From Dickeya undicola (GTDB taxonomy: Bacteria; Pseudomonadota; Gammaproteobacteria; Enterobacterales; Enterobacteriaceae): a stretch of DNA of 64,000 bases. The notes beneath the pieces were generated by a model. That model did no database searches. It was given only the letters and a program-made list of their open reading frames with translations, and had not been told where the DNA came from. Made by a program: the position numbers and the translations under genes. This document shows, piece by piece, positions 45,520-53,805 of the stretch. The stretch is taken from positions 1 through 64,000 of the forward strand of contig NZ_JSYG01000001.1 of NCBI RefSeq assembly GCF_000784735.1, given 5' to 3'. How positions within the stretch are numbered: the stretch's first letter is position 1; every line of letters starts with the position of its first letter.

Positions 45520-47976
45520 TCACACTCCCACCTTCCACGACAGCGTACGCAACAGGTCTGCAAACACCCCGGCCGCCGTCACATCATTGCCTGCCCCGTA
45601 ACCCCGCAACACCAGCGGCAGCGGCTGGTAATAACGGCTGTAAAACGCCAGCGCATTCTCGCCATCCTTCACCTTAAACAGCGGATCGTTGCCGCCCACT
45701 GCGCTGATCGTCACCTGGCACTTGCCGTCGTCGATCTTACCGACGTAGCGTAACACTTTACCTTCTGCCCTAGCGGCTTCAACTCGGCGGGCAAATTCGG
45801 CGTCCAGCTCCGGCAGGCGCGCCAGGAAGCTGGCGACATCGCCCTGTGCATATTCCGGCGGCAGCACGGAATCAACCTGAATGTCTTCCAACTCCAGTTC
45901 ATAACCGGCTTCACGCGCCAGAATTAACAGCTTACGCGCCACGTCCATACCGGACAGATCATCGCGCGGATCCGGCTCGGTAAAGCCTTTTTCTTTCGCC
46001 AACAGCGTGGCTGCGGACAACGACATGCCCTCATCCAGTTTACCGAAGATAAAGGACAGCGAACCGGACAAAATACCGTTGAAGCGAATTAACTCATCAC
46101 CGGCGTTCAGCAGGTTCTGCAGGTTCTCGATCACCGGCAGGCCAGCACCGACGTTGGTGTCATACAGGAACTTGCGACGGGATTTGGCCGCCGCCTGACG
46201 CAACTGGTGGTAATAACGCAGCGAGCCGGTGTTGGCTTTCTTATTCGGCGTGACAACATGGAAGCCGTCCGCCAGGAAATCGGCGTATTGATCGGCAACG
46301 GCCTGACTGGAGGTACAGTCGATGATGACCGGGTTCAGCAGGTGATACTCTTTCACCAAACGGCTGAGCGCAGCCGGGCTAAACGGTTCACGCGCCCGCG
46401 CCAACTCGTCGCGCCAGCGATCCATTGGAATGCCGTGCACGTTGGTCAGCATCGCTTTGGAATTGGCGATGCCACATACCCGCACGTCGATGTGTTTTTG
46501 TTTCAACCACGGCTGCTGGCGCTGAATCTGCTCCAGCAAGGCACCGCCGACGCCGCCGACGCCGATCACAAACACGTCCAATGCCTGATTGGTGTTGAAC
46601 AGCATCTGATGCGCTACCCGCACGCCGGTGGTCGCTACGTCATTGTTCACCACCACCGAAATCGAGCGCTCGGACGAGCCCTGTGCGATTGCCACAATGT
46701 TGATGTTGGCGCTGGCCAGCGCGGTAAACAGACGAGCAGACAGGCCGCGCAGCGTGCGCATACCGTCGCCGACCACGGAAATGATCGCCAACCGTTGCAC
46801 CACGTCCAACGGCTCCAGCACGCCTTCTTTCAGTTCCAGATAGAATTCGTCTTCCAGCGTTTTGCGCGCGCGCGGCAACTCACTCTGAGACACGCAAAAA
46901 CTGATGCTGTACTCAGAAGAAGACTGGGTGATAAGCACCACCGAGATACCAGCGCGAGACATGGCAGCAAACACACGAGCCGCCATCCCGACCATCCCTT
47001 TCATACCGGGGCCGGACACGTTGATCATCGCCATGTTGTTCAGGTTGGTGATGCCTTTGACCGGATACTGGTTATCGTTGCTTTCCAGCCCGATCAGGGT
47101 GCCCGGTGCCTGAGGGTTTTCGGTGTTCTTGATAAGGCAGGGAATCTGGAACTGGGCGATGGGAGCGATAGTGCGGGGGTGGAGAACCTTGGCGCCGAAG
47201 TAGGACAATTCCATCGCTTCCTGGTAGGACATCGACTTCAGCAATCGCGCATCCGGCACCTGACGCGGGTCACAGGTGTACACGCCGTCGACGTCAGTCC
47301 AGATCTCACAACAATCAGCCCGCAGACACGCAGCCAGCACCGCCGCTGAATAGTCAGAACCGTTGCGGCCCAGCACCACCAGTTCACCCTTGTCATTACC
47401 GGCGGTAAAGCCCGCCATCAGGATCACATGGTCAGCAGGGATCGCCTGTTCATCAATGCGGCGGGTGGACTCGGCGATATCGACTGTGGACTCCAGATAA
47501 TGGCCTTGCGCCAGCAGGCTGCGTACTGGGTCGATGATCGATACCTGATAACCACGTGCCTGAAATACACCTTCCATGATGGCGATGGAGAGCTTTTCAC
47601 CCCGACAGATAATGGCGGCGTTGACGCTGTCCGGACACTGCCCCAGCAAAGCGATGCCATGCAGCACCTGTTTGAGCTGGGAAAATTCTTCGTCTACCCG
47701 CGCTTTCAGCCGGTCATAGGCAAAACCGGGTTGGGATTGCGCCAGTCCCTGCAACAAATCGGCAAAAATGACTTCTGCTTCGGTGATATTTGGCTGGATA
47801 TCCTGTTTAGCCACGGTTTTTTCAATCATGGCCACCAAGTGATTGGTGATTTTCGCCGGTGCCGACAGCACCGTTGCGACCTGTCCCTGACGTGCATTGC
47901 TTTCGATGATATCGGCAACACGCGCAAATCGTTCTGCGTTAGCTACCGAGGTCCCGCCAAATTTCAACACTCGCAT
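45520..47976 (-). CDS. thrA: Bifunctional aspartokinase I / homoserine dehydrogenase I
   Basis: ThrA catalyses the first and third steps of threonine synthesis and is feedback-inhibited by threonine. The kinase domain begins [18 protein letters not shown] regulatory ACT region lies around residues 315-450 and the dehydrogenase NAD motif [17 protein letters not shown] near 465. The 818 residues compare with 820 in E. coli. It follows the thrL leader and attenuator. Confidence 0.98.
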   Translation of the reverse strand: MRVLKFGGTSVANAERFARVADIIESNARQGQVATVLSAPAKITNHLVAMIEKTVAKQDIQPNITEAEVIFADLLQGLAQSQPGFAYDRLKARVDEEFSQLKQVLHGIALLGQCPDSVNAAIICRGEKLSIAIMEGVFQARGYQVSIIDPVRSLLAQGHYLESTVDIAESTRRIDEQAIPADHVILMAGFTAGNDKGELVVLGRNGSDYSAAVLAACLRADCCEIWTDVDGVYTCDPRQVPDARLLKSMSYQEAMELSYFGAKVLHPRTIAPIAQFQIPCLIKNTENPQAPGTLIGLESNDNQYPVKGITNLNNMAMINVSGPGMKGMVGMAARVFAAMSRAGISVVLITQSSSEYSISFCVSQSELPRARKTLEDEFYLELKEGVLEPLDVVQRLAIISVVGDGMRTLRGLSARLFTALASANINIVAIAQGSSERSISVVVNNDVATTGVRVAHQMLFNTNQALDVFVIGVGGVGGALLEQIQRQQPWLKQKHIDVRVCGIANSKAMLTNVHGIPMDRWRDELARAREPFSPAALSRLVKEYHLLNPVIIDCTSSQAVADQYADFLADGFHVVTPNKKANTGSLRYYHQLRQAAAKSRRKFLYDTNVGAGLPVIENLQNLLNAGDELIRFNGILSGSLSFIFGKLDEGMSLSAATLLAKEKGFTEPDPRDDLSGMDVARKLLILAREAGYELELEDIQVDSVLPPEYAQGDVASFLARLPELDAEFARRVEAARAEGKVLRYVGKIDDGKCQVTISAVGGNDPLFKVKDGENALAFYSRYYQPLPLVLRGYGAGNDVTAAGVFADLLRTLSWKVGV

Positions 47977-48007
47977 TTTTGTCTATTCTCCTGAATTTTC
48001 AGTTGCC

Positions 48008-48028
48008 AAAAACGCTGGGAGCGTTTTT
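48008..48028 (-). other. Second hairpin in the thrA leader
   Basis: AAAAACGCT (48008-48016) and AGCGTTTTT (48020-48028) form a perfect 9-bp stem with a 3-nt loop, 31 bp before the thrA start and downstream of the attenuator. The right arm ends in T5 on both strands, so it may act as a weak extra terminator or affect thrA translation. Confidence 0.6.
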
Positions 48029-48088
48029 GAAAGCCATTTGCAACGGCCTTATACGGTTGGCGGGCAGCAATAAACCCGCAATAACGGT

Positions 48089-48125
48089 AAAAAAAAAGCC
48101 CGCACTGTGAAGTGCGGGCTTTTTC
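48089..48125 (-). terminator. Threonine operon attenuator
   Basis: Read leftward, GCCCGCACT (48119-48111) and AGTGCGGGC (48106-48098) form a 9-bp GC-rich stem followed by nine T residues (48097-48089). It begins about 20 nt after the thrL stop. When charged tRNA-Thr or tRNA-Ile is short, ribosome stalling in thrL is expected to prevent this hairpin from forming. Confidence 0.92.
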
Positions 48126-48143
48126 TGGATTCATCTGTACGCG

Positions 48144-48215
48144 TCAGCCCGCACCGTTACTCGTCGTACCGGTGGTAATAATAATGGTGGTGGTAACCAG
48201 GCTGATGTGATGCAT
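48144..48215 (-). CDS. thrL: thr operon leader peptide
   Basis: A 23-residue reading frame, ATG at 48215 and TGA at 48144-48146, encodes MHHISL, then a run VTTTIIITTGTTSNGAG. It has seven threonine and four isoleucine codons. The E. coli leader has the same character and ends in GNGAG; here the end is SNGAG. A TTGACT -35-like hexamer lies at 48279-48284 on this strand, as in the E. coli thr promoter, but the -10 is unclear. It is too short for most gene finders. Confidence 0.92.
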   Translation of the reverse strand: MHHISLVTTTIIITTGTTSNGAG

Positions 48216-48409
48216 TGCGTAACGTTCTCGTAGATCGAAAAATTATCTGCCCTATTAGTTAGGGCAATCGCCCTGCTAAGTCAACGGATTTCTTCATTCT
48301 CCCCTCCACTTTACGCCAGTGACAGCGGATAAAATCACTATGGAAAAACAAAAAAACCAAACAATGATTCAGAAAAAATAGCCAGTCATGATGATACGCC
48401 AGGGAATCC

Positions 48410-49111
48410 TCATTTTTCCTGATCTTCTGCCAATAGCGTTTTTTCCACATCATGCAGCAGCCTATGTAGCATGGCACTGTCACGTTGCTCCAATAACCCG
48501 AGCCGCTGTTGCAGCCAGTCGCGCAGTTTTTCGTCCTGCTGTGCGCCGACCCGCACCAGCAAACGCGCAAACCGCTCACGCAATGCAGCCAGTTGTCCGG
48601 ACTCAGCCTGCGTCTGCTCGGCCGCGGTTACCTGCATCAGCGAGGCCAGTTGATAACAATACACCATCACCGCCTGCCCCAGATTCAATGACGGATAATC
48701 CGCCGCCATCGGCACGCCGGTCAGGATATCCGCCAGCGCCAGCTCCTCATTGGTCAACCCGGAATCTTCACGACCAAATACCAGCGCCGCAGAGCTGATC
48801 CATTGTCGCTTTTCCTCCAACACATTCAGCAATTGTGCTGGCTCACAGTAGTAATGAAAACGGGCGCGACTACGGGCGGTGGTTGCCACCGTGAACTCAA
48901 CATCCGCCAACGCGTCGGCCAGCGTCGGGAAAACGTCGACACCATCAAGAATATCGCCAGAACCATGCGCCACCCAACGTGCAGCGGGTTCAAGATGTGC
49001 CGTGCTGTCGACAATCCGCAATCGGCCAAACCCCATGGTTTTCATGGCGCGTGCTGCCGCACCGACGTTTTCGGCTCGGGCAGGCGCCACCAAAATGATA
49101 TAAAACTGCAC
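48410..49111 (-). CDS. yjtD: SPOUT-family RNA 2'-O-methyltransferase, TrmJ paralogue (YjtD/LasT)
   Basis: The product (233 residues) is nearly co-linear with E. coli YjtD (LasT), a predicted tRNA/rRNA methyltransferase related to TrmJ. The N-terminal motif ILVAPARAENVGAAARAMKTMG and the SAM-knot segments ALVFGREDSGLTNEEL and DYPSLNLGQAVMVYCYQL are conserved. I begin at GTG 49111 because GGGAGG lies 4 nt upstream and this fits the E. coli start. The much longer open frame (to 49243) adds 44 residues with no homology. The target RNA is not established. It lies beside thrL, as in E. coli. Confidence 0.9.
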   Translation of the reverse strand: MQFYIILVAPARAENVGAAARAMKTMGFGRLRIVDSTAHLEPAARWVAHGSGDILDGVDVFPTLADALADVEFTVATTARSRARFHYYCEPAQLLNVLEEKRQWISSAALVFGREDSGLTNEELALADILTGVPMAADYPSLNLGQAVMVYCYQLASLMQVTAAEQTQAESGQLAALRERFARLLVRVGAQQDEKLRDWLQQRLGLLEQRDSAMLHRLLHDVEKTLLAEDQEK

Positions 49112-49386
49112 ACAACCTCCCAGCCTGCACCTGGCAGGTGCGCTGATGAACAAGATGTAACGATGATTTACGCTGGAAAATAAGTCCACACCGGGATTGG
49201 ACCAACCCCATAAGATGACCTGAAACGGTAGCCACATTGACACACCGCCGAATGGTGCGACAGAGGTGAAAACGTTTCAGTTATCAGCATTTATTATGCC
49301 GTGGTGAATATAAAAATGTTAAATTGTGATAGAAAGCGGTATTCGTAGCGCGTTTTCCACAAATTGCTAACGTGCTACAATGAAAT
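49112..49386. other. Upstream part of the yjtD-arcA intergenic region
   Basis: The interval is AT-rich toward arcA and holds no credible gene. E. coli has multiple arcA promoters over a similar distance. A TACAAT hexamer at 49376-49381, with a weak TTTCCA (49354-49359) upstream, is a candidate promoter. Confidence 0.5.
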
Positions 49387-49400
49387 TTGATATATGTCAA
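49387..49400 (+). promoter_or_regulatory. FNR-like site upstream of arcA
   Basis: TTGAT-ATAT-GTCAA matches the FNR palindrome TTGAT-N4-ATCAA at nine of ten fixed positions. It lies just downstream of a TACAAT hexamer, 277 bp before arcA. FNR is known to raise arcA transcription anaerobically in E. coli. The position relative to the true start site is not established. Confidence 0.55.
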
Positions 49401-49676
49401 TGGAACCGTAGATTTGCCAGTCAGCGAAATCGGTGCTCACTGTTATGTCGCTGTTAATAAGGTTAAACTGTGCGCCACAATAGGCCCTGTTGAAAAACCT
49501 CATCGCCACCTGTTATCAGGCTTGCGTCAGGTGGAAACAAGTGCTTCAAAACATATTTACGTACTTGAGTCAGTCGGCGAAAAAACGGTGAACACGATTT
49601 CCCAAAGCGCCCGAGAGAACCAGGACTTCTGTACTTTCGAATCTCTATAATTAGTTGGCAATTTTAGGTAGCAAAC

Positions 49677-50393
49677 ATGCAGACCCCCCACATTCTTATT
49701 GTTGAAGACGAGTTGGTAACTCGTAACACCCTCAAAAGCATTTTTGAGGCCGAGGGATATGTTGTTCACGAAGCCACCGACGGCGCCGAGATGCATAACA
49801 TCCTGTCCGAGCACGACATCAATCTGGTCATCATGGATATTAACCTGCCCGGCAAGAATGGCTTGTTGCTGGCGCGTGAACTGCGCGAGCAGGCAAGCGT
49901 GGCGTTAATGTTCCTGACCGGCCGCGATAACGAAGTCGATAAGATTCTGGGCCTGGAAATCGGCGCAGACGACTATATCACCAAGCCGTTCAACCCGCGT
50001 GAACTGACCATCCGTGCACGTAATCTGCTGTCCCGTACCATGAACCTGGGCGGCGGCACCGAAGAGCGTCGTCTGGTAGAAAGCTACCGTTTCAACGGTT
50101 GGGAACTGGATATCAACAGCCGTTCGCTGGTCAGCCCGAACGGTGAGCAGTACAAACTGCCGCGTAGCGAATTCCGCGCGATGCTGCATTTCTGCGAGAA
50201 TCCGGGAAAAATCCAATCCCGTGCCGAACTACTGAAGAAAATGACCGGCCGCGAGCTGAAGCCGCATGACCGTACGGTAGACGTCACCATCCGCCGTATC
50301 CGCAAACATTTCGAATCCACTGCCGATACGCCAGAGATCATCGCCACCATTCACGGCGAAGGTTACCGCTTCTGCGGCGATCTGGAAGACTGA
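49677..50393 (+). CDS. arcA: Aerobic respiration control response regulator ArcA
   Basis: ArcA is the OmpR-family regulator phosphorylated by ArcB when quinones are reduced; it represses aerobic respiratory genes. The receiver domain has the acidic pair in [10 protein letters not shown], phospho-acceptor D54 (VIMDINLPG) and K in [12 protein letters not shown]. The C-terminal winged helix includes [14 protein letters not shown] and [15 protein letters not shown]. At 238 residues it equals E. coli ArcA. TAGGTAG precedes the ATG. The sensor arcB is not in the window. Confidence 0.98.
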   Translation: MQTPHILIVEDELVTRNTLKSIFEAEGYVVHEATDGAEMHNILSEHDINLVIMDINLPGKNGLLLARELREQASVALMFLTGRDNEVDKILGLEIGADDYITKPFNPRELTIRARNLLSRTMNLGGGTEERRLVESYRFNGWELDINSRSLVSPNGEQYKLPRSEFRAMLHFCENPGKIQSRAELLKKMTGRELKPHDRTVDVTIRRIRKHFESTADTPEIIATIHGEGYRFCGDLED

Positions 50394-50424
50394 TTCCCAG
50401 CGCGTTCATCACGCGCCAGTATGT

Positions 50425-50449
50425 AAAAAGCCGGGTCTGCCCCGGCTTT
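50425..50449 (+). terminator. Bidirectional terminator between arcA and creA
   Basis: AAAGCCGGG (50427-50435) pairs with CCCGGCTTT (50441-50449). On the plus strand it is followed by CTTATTT; on the minus strand by five T residues after the creA stop side. Confidence 0.85.
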
Positions 50450-50486
50450 CTTATTTGTAAAACTCGATTTATTTCTGAAATAGCTG

Positions 50487-50960
50487 TTACTTACTCCAGG
50501 GCAGAATCGGCACCGCGCTGAGCGCGTTTTTCGGCGACCCTTCTACTATACGGTCGGAATAGGTCAGATAAACCAGCGCATTGCGTTTTGCATCGTAAAA
50601 ACGCACCACCTGCAGTTTCTTGAAAATCAGCGACGTGCGTTGCTGAAACACCACGCTGCCTTTTCCCTTGCTGCCGGTAATCTTGTCGCTCAGGGTAATC
50701 GGCCCCACTTGCTGGCAGGAAATGGCAGCATCTGACGTATCCTCCGCCAGGCCAAGCCCTCCTTTGATGCCGCCGGTTTTGGCTCTGCTCAGATAACAGG
50801 TCACGTTTGCCACATCCGGATCGTCAAACGCTTCCACGATGATTTTGTGGTCTGGCCCCAACAGTTTGAAAACCGTATCGACCGATCCGATTTCCTCGGC
50901 CCAGGCTGACGTTACACCGCAGAGCAGGGCTGTCACCATCAATGCAATTCGTCTTTTCAT
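50487..50960 (-). CDS. creA: CreA family periplasmic protein
   Basis: CreA is a conserved periplasmic protein of unknown function. A 21-residue signal peptide ends at SAWA before [13 protein letters not shown]. The mature part contains the strongly conserved [20 protein letters not shown] and [18 protein letters not shown] segments, whose two cysteines could form a disulfide. I use the second of two adjacent ATGs (157 residues, the E. coli length) because AGG lies 5 nt upstream of it. The creBCD genes that follow in E. coli are absent here. Confidence 0.92.
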   Translation of the reverse strand: MKRRIALMVTALLCGVTSAWAEEIGSVDTVFKLLGPDHKIIVEAFDDPDVANVTCYLSRAKTGGIKGGLGLAEDTSDAAISCQQVGPITLSDKITGSKGKGSVVFQQRTSLIFKKLQVVRFYDAKRNALVYLTYSDRIVEGSPKNALSAVPILPWSK

Positions 50961-51165
50961 CATTGCCTTTCTCTCACTTTGTTGCCGCCATGGCGTGGTT
51001 TCTGTGGTTCAAAAATCGTTTATCGGATAGATTTCTTCAACGTCCTATGTTAATCAGATTCTTTAATCATCAGGCACAAAAATCTTGGTAAGTGCCCCAG
51101 GGAAAAAATTGCTATTATGCCGGGCTTATACGCTTAGCTCTCGGTGTGTTCTATGAGGACGATCT

Positions 51166-52032
51166 ATGGATCAAGCCAGTATCATACGTGACCTGCTCAA
51201 CTGGCTGGAGGGTCATCTTGACCAGCCTTTATCGCTGGATAATGTCGCAGCCAAGGCCGGCTATTCCAAGTGGCATTTGCAGAGAATGTTCAAGGACGTA
51301 ACGGGTCATGCTATTGGCTCATACATTCGTGCCCGTCGGCTCACCAAAGCGGCTGTTGCACTGTGTCTGACCAGTCGCCCGATTCTTGATATCGCCTTGC
51401 AGTACCGTTTCGATTCACAACAGACGTTCACCCGTGCGTTCAAAAAGCAGTTTGCCCAGACGCCAGCGTCCTATCGTCGGTCGGATGACTGGAATACTTT
51501 TGGTATCCACCCACCGATTCGCCTTGGTGCCTTTACCATGCCGCAACCGGCATTTGTCAACTTGCCGGAAACACAGCTGGTTGGGCTGACCCAGAGCTAT
51601 ACCTGTAACCTGGAGCAAATTACCTGTTTTCGTACCGAGATACGCGTCCATTTTTGGCGGCAGTATTTGGGAGAAGTCAAACAGGTCCCGCCGGTGCTGT
51701 ATGGTCTGCATCATTCTCGCCCAAGTAAGGAGAAGGATGATGAACATGAAGTGCTGTATACCACCGCGCTGGAGCCGCATCATGTCCCAGAGGGTGTGCA
51801 TCCTGGCGAGCCGGTGGTATTACCGAGCGGCGACTATGCCATGTTTATTTACGAAGGCCCGGCAGATGATTTACAGGATTTCATCATCACGTTATACGAC
51901 ACCTGCCTACCGACGTATAAACTGACTCGCCGTAAAGGTTTTGATGCCGAACGCTTTTACCCCCAAGGCCACAAGGATGCTGAACCGCCCAAGATCATCC
52001 GCTGCGAATACCTGATCCCCATTCAGCATTAA
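51166..52032 (+). CDS. rob: Right-origin-binding transcriptional activator Rob
   Basis: Rob is an AraC/XylS-family regulator that overlaps the MarA/SoxS regulon (efflux and stress genes) and binds oriC. The N-terminal double helix-turn-helix covers residues 1-105 (AAKAGYSKWHLQRMFKDVTG and DIALQYRFDSQQTFTRAFKK). The C-terminal GyrI-like domain, about 120-288, is the ligand-sensing part. The 288 residues compare with 289 in E. coli. Its stop overlaps that of gpmB in the shared sequence TTAA. Confidence 0.96.
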   Translation: MDQASIIRDLLNWLEGHLDQPLSLDNVAAKAGYSKWHLQRMFKDVTGHAIGSYIRARRLTKAAVALCLTSRPILDIALQYRFDSQQTFTRAFKKQFAQTPASYRRSDDWNTFGIHPPIRLGAFTMPQPAFVNLPETQLVGLTQSYTCNLEQITCFRTEIRVHFWRQYLGEVKQVPPVLYGLHHSRPSKEKDDEHEVLYTTALEPHHVPEGVHPGEPVVLPSGDYAMFIYEGPADDLQDFIITLYDTCLPTYKLTRRKGFDAERFYPQGHKDAEPPKIIRCEYLIPIQH

Positions 52033-52679
52033 CGCTGTAATTCATCCAACGCTGGAGCGTCAAGATGGGAGACGTCTCCGGCGGTTTCTACTATCCATCC
52101 GGGTGCCAGCCAGGGGCTCTGTTGATAATCAACGCGAGACAATGAACAGTTGCGTAGCCGCAAGCGACGCTCCGCCCAGGCCGGTAATCCCAGCAACGTA
52201 CTCAGCAGACAGCCCAGCGCAATACCGTGACTCACCAGCAGCGGTCGGCTGCCTTCCGGCAGCGCCAGGCACTTTGCCAGCACGCTCTGCATACGCAGCG
52301 CCAATTCCGACATGGATTCTCCGTTGGGAATACGGCCATCGCGGGTGCCGTCCACCAATTGTTTACGCCAGCGCTCTTCTTCGAGGCTCAGCGAATCAAT
52401 CAGCCTTTCCTCCAGCACGCCCATGTTCAGTTCTCTCAGCGCTGGCTCCATAATCACCGGACAATCGCCGCAAGCCTGCGAGATAATCTCGGCGGTACGG
52501 CGGGTACGCCCCAGATCGCTGGTAAAGATATGGGTAATCCCCAGCTTCCGGACCCTTGTAGCCACCAGTTGGGCCTGATGCTCGCCACCGGAGGTTAGCG
52601 GACTGTCCGACTGCCCTTGAATGCGTCGCGCCACGTTCCACTCTGTTTCACCATGGCGAACAAGATATACCTGTAACAT
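52029..52679 (-). CDS. gpmB: Histidine phosphatase family protein GpmB (YtjC)
   Basis: A 216-residue member of the histidine phosphatase superfamily with the catalytic LVRHGETEWN motif at residues 5-14 and the second histidine in LLVSHGIALG. It is annotated as a cofactor-dependent phosphoglycerate mutase homologue, but the E. coli protein shows little mutase activity and is more likely a phosphatase. The alignment with E. coli is full length (215). It overlaps the end of rob by 4 nt, tail to tail, and is divergent from yjjX. Confidence 0.95.
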   Translation of the reverse strand: MLQVYLVRHGETEWNVARRIQGQSDSPLTSGGEHQAQLVATRVRKLGITHIFTSDLGRTRRTAEIISQACGDCPVIMEPALRELNMGVLEERLIDSLSLEEERWRKQLVDGTRDGRIPNGESMSELALRMQSVLAKCLALPEGSRPLLVSHGIALGCLLSTLLGLPAWAERRLRLRNCSLSRVDYQQSPWLAPGWIVETAGDVSHLDAPALDELQR

Positions 52680-52730
52680 GATTTTTTTCCGTTATACTGC
52701 GTCAAATTAACTACAAGGTAGGGAAACATT

Positions 52731-53270
52731 ATGTACCATGTTGTCGCTTCTACGACCAACCCGGCCAAGATTAACGCCATCACTTTAGCATTTGCCGACG
52801 TTTTTGGTGTGGATAATTGCCGCATTGAAGGGGTTGATGTCGATAGTGGGGTTCCTAGCCAACCATTAGGTTCTGTCGAAACCAGAACAGGTGCCAGGAA
52901 CCGGGTGATGAGAGCGCGGCAGGTCCGTCCGGAAGCTGATTTCTGGGTAGGCGTGGAAGCCGGTATCGAAGAAAGCATGACGTTCGCCTGGATGGTGATT
53001 GAAAATGCAGTCATCCGCGGCGAATCCCGTTCAGCCAGCCTGGTATTGCCAGAAAGCATCCTGCAAGGAATTGGCGAAGGTCGTGAACTGGGCGATGAAA
53101 TGGCTCGCTTGACCGGCATTCAGGACATCAAGCGTCAGGGTGGCGCGATCGGCGTATTCACGGATGGCAAATTGTCGAGAACCAGCGTGTATTATCAGGC
53201 GTTACTGCTGGCGCTGGTGCCATTTCATAACCCGGTTTATCAGCACCCGATTCATGCACCATCCGCTTGA
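52731..53270 (+). CDS. yjjX: Inosine/xanthosine triphosphatase (non-canonical NTPase)
   Basis: YjjX hydrolyses ITP and XTP to diphosphates, keeping deaminated purines out of nucleic acids. The fold is Ham1-like. The motifs [12 protein letters not shown] (phosphate binding) at residues 6-17, [18 protein letters not shown] and [10 protein letters not shown] are intact. The 179 residues exceed E. coli (170) by a short C-terminal tail. It is divergent from gpmB and converges on trpR with only 14 bp between, with no terminator visible. Confidence 0.94.
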   Translation: MYHVVASTTNPAKINAITLAFADVFGVDNCRIEGVDVDSGVPSQPLGSVETRTGARNRVMRARQVRPEADFWVGVEAGIEESMTFAWMVIENAVIRGESRSASLVLPESILQGIGEGRELGDEMARLTGIQDIKRQGGAIGVFTDGKLSRTSVYYQALLLALVPFHNPVYQHPIHAPSA

Positions 53271-53284
53271 TTGCATCCCGAAGG

Positions 53285-53617
53285 CTATCCCTTCTTCTCT
53301 GGTAGCAACTGTTCCTCCAGCCAGACTTTCAGCCTGGCCGGGGCAGATTTAAGGCTATTGGAACCTCGGGTGATGGTCGCAATGCCCGCACCCAGCTCAT
53401 TTTTCAGCTCACGCTGACTCATCTCACCACGCATTAATTCCTGAATAATACGAACCCGGGTTCCCAGCGCGGTTCGCTCATCCGGCGTTAACAGCAATTG
53501 CAGCAGCGGTTGTTCCAGCCCTTCAGCCATCGCCTGTTGAAACAGGCTGACAAACGCCTGCCAGTTTTCATCGTCTTGTTCGGAAAATACCGGATCATGA
53601 AGTGAAGGTGATGTCAT
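53285..53617 (-). CDS. trpR: Trp operon repressor
   Basis: TrpR binds tryptophan and represses trp, aroH, mtr and its own gene. The helix-turn-helix reads [22 protein letters not shown], identical to E. coli. I start at ATG 53617 (110 residues): the sequence [19 protein letters not shown] then aligns residue for residue with E. coli up to the conserved tryptophan at 19. An in-frame ATG at 53629 overlaps the TrpR operator and is unlikely to lie far enough into the mRNA. Confidence 0.93.
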   Translation of the reverse strand: MTSPSLHDPVFSEQDDENWQAFVSLFQQAMAEGLEQPLLQLLLTPDERTALGTRVRIIQELMRGEMSQRELKNELGAGIATITRGSNSLKSAPARLKVWLEEQLLPEKKG

Positions 53618-53627
53618 AATGGCCGCC

Positions 53628-53645
53628 ATACTATTTAACTAGTAC
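53628..53645 (-). promoter_or_regulatory. TrpR operator (autoregulation)
   Basis: Read leftward, GTACTAGTTAAATAGTAT matches the E. coli trp operator core GAACTAGTTAACTAGTAC at 15 of 18 positions. It lies 10 bp before the chosen trpR start, where autogenous control is expected. Confidence 0.82.
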
Positions 53646-53768
53646 ATCAGCATAACATACTATTCATAATGAAAAAAAGCGTAACAAATAGGATAAACGC
53701 CCACCTTAACGAGACAGTTATAAGGTAATGACTGCCAACATGGTGGGACTTTTCTTCATCGGTGCAAG

Positions 53769-53799
53769 GCGGGGAATACGCATATCGCGCAATCCCCGC
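53769..53799 (-). terminator. Hairpin after slt
   Basis: GCGGGGA (53769-53775) pairs with TCCCCGC (53793-53799), 6 bp after the slt stop, with a 17-nt loop that itself contains a partly palindromic GCATATCGCG. No T-run follows immediately, so termination is uncertain. Confidence 0.5.
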
Positions 53800-53805
53800 T
53801 AACAG

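Noticed and set aside
49112-49243. N-terminal extension of the TrmJ-like protein
   Set aside because: The added 44 residues have no family counterpart, while GTG 49111 has a strong GGGAGG upstream and gives the E. coli N-terminus.
49387-49650. 87-codon frame in the arcA leader
   Set aside because: Its start lies within the FNR-like site, it lacks a Shine-Dalgarno sequence and it shows no recognisable motif; the region is better explained as arcA promoter DNA.
53617-53629. trpR start at the upstream ATG 53629
   Set aside because: It overlaps the TrpR operator, lacks a ribosome-binding site and spoils the residue-for-residue alignment with E. coli TrpR.
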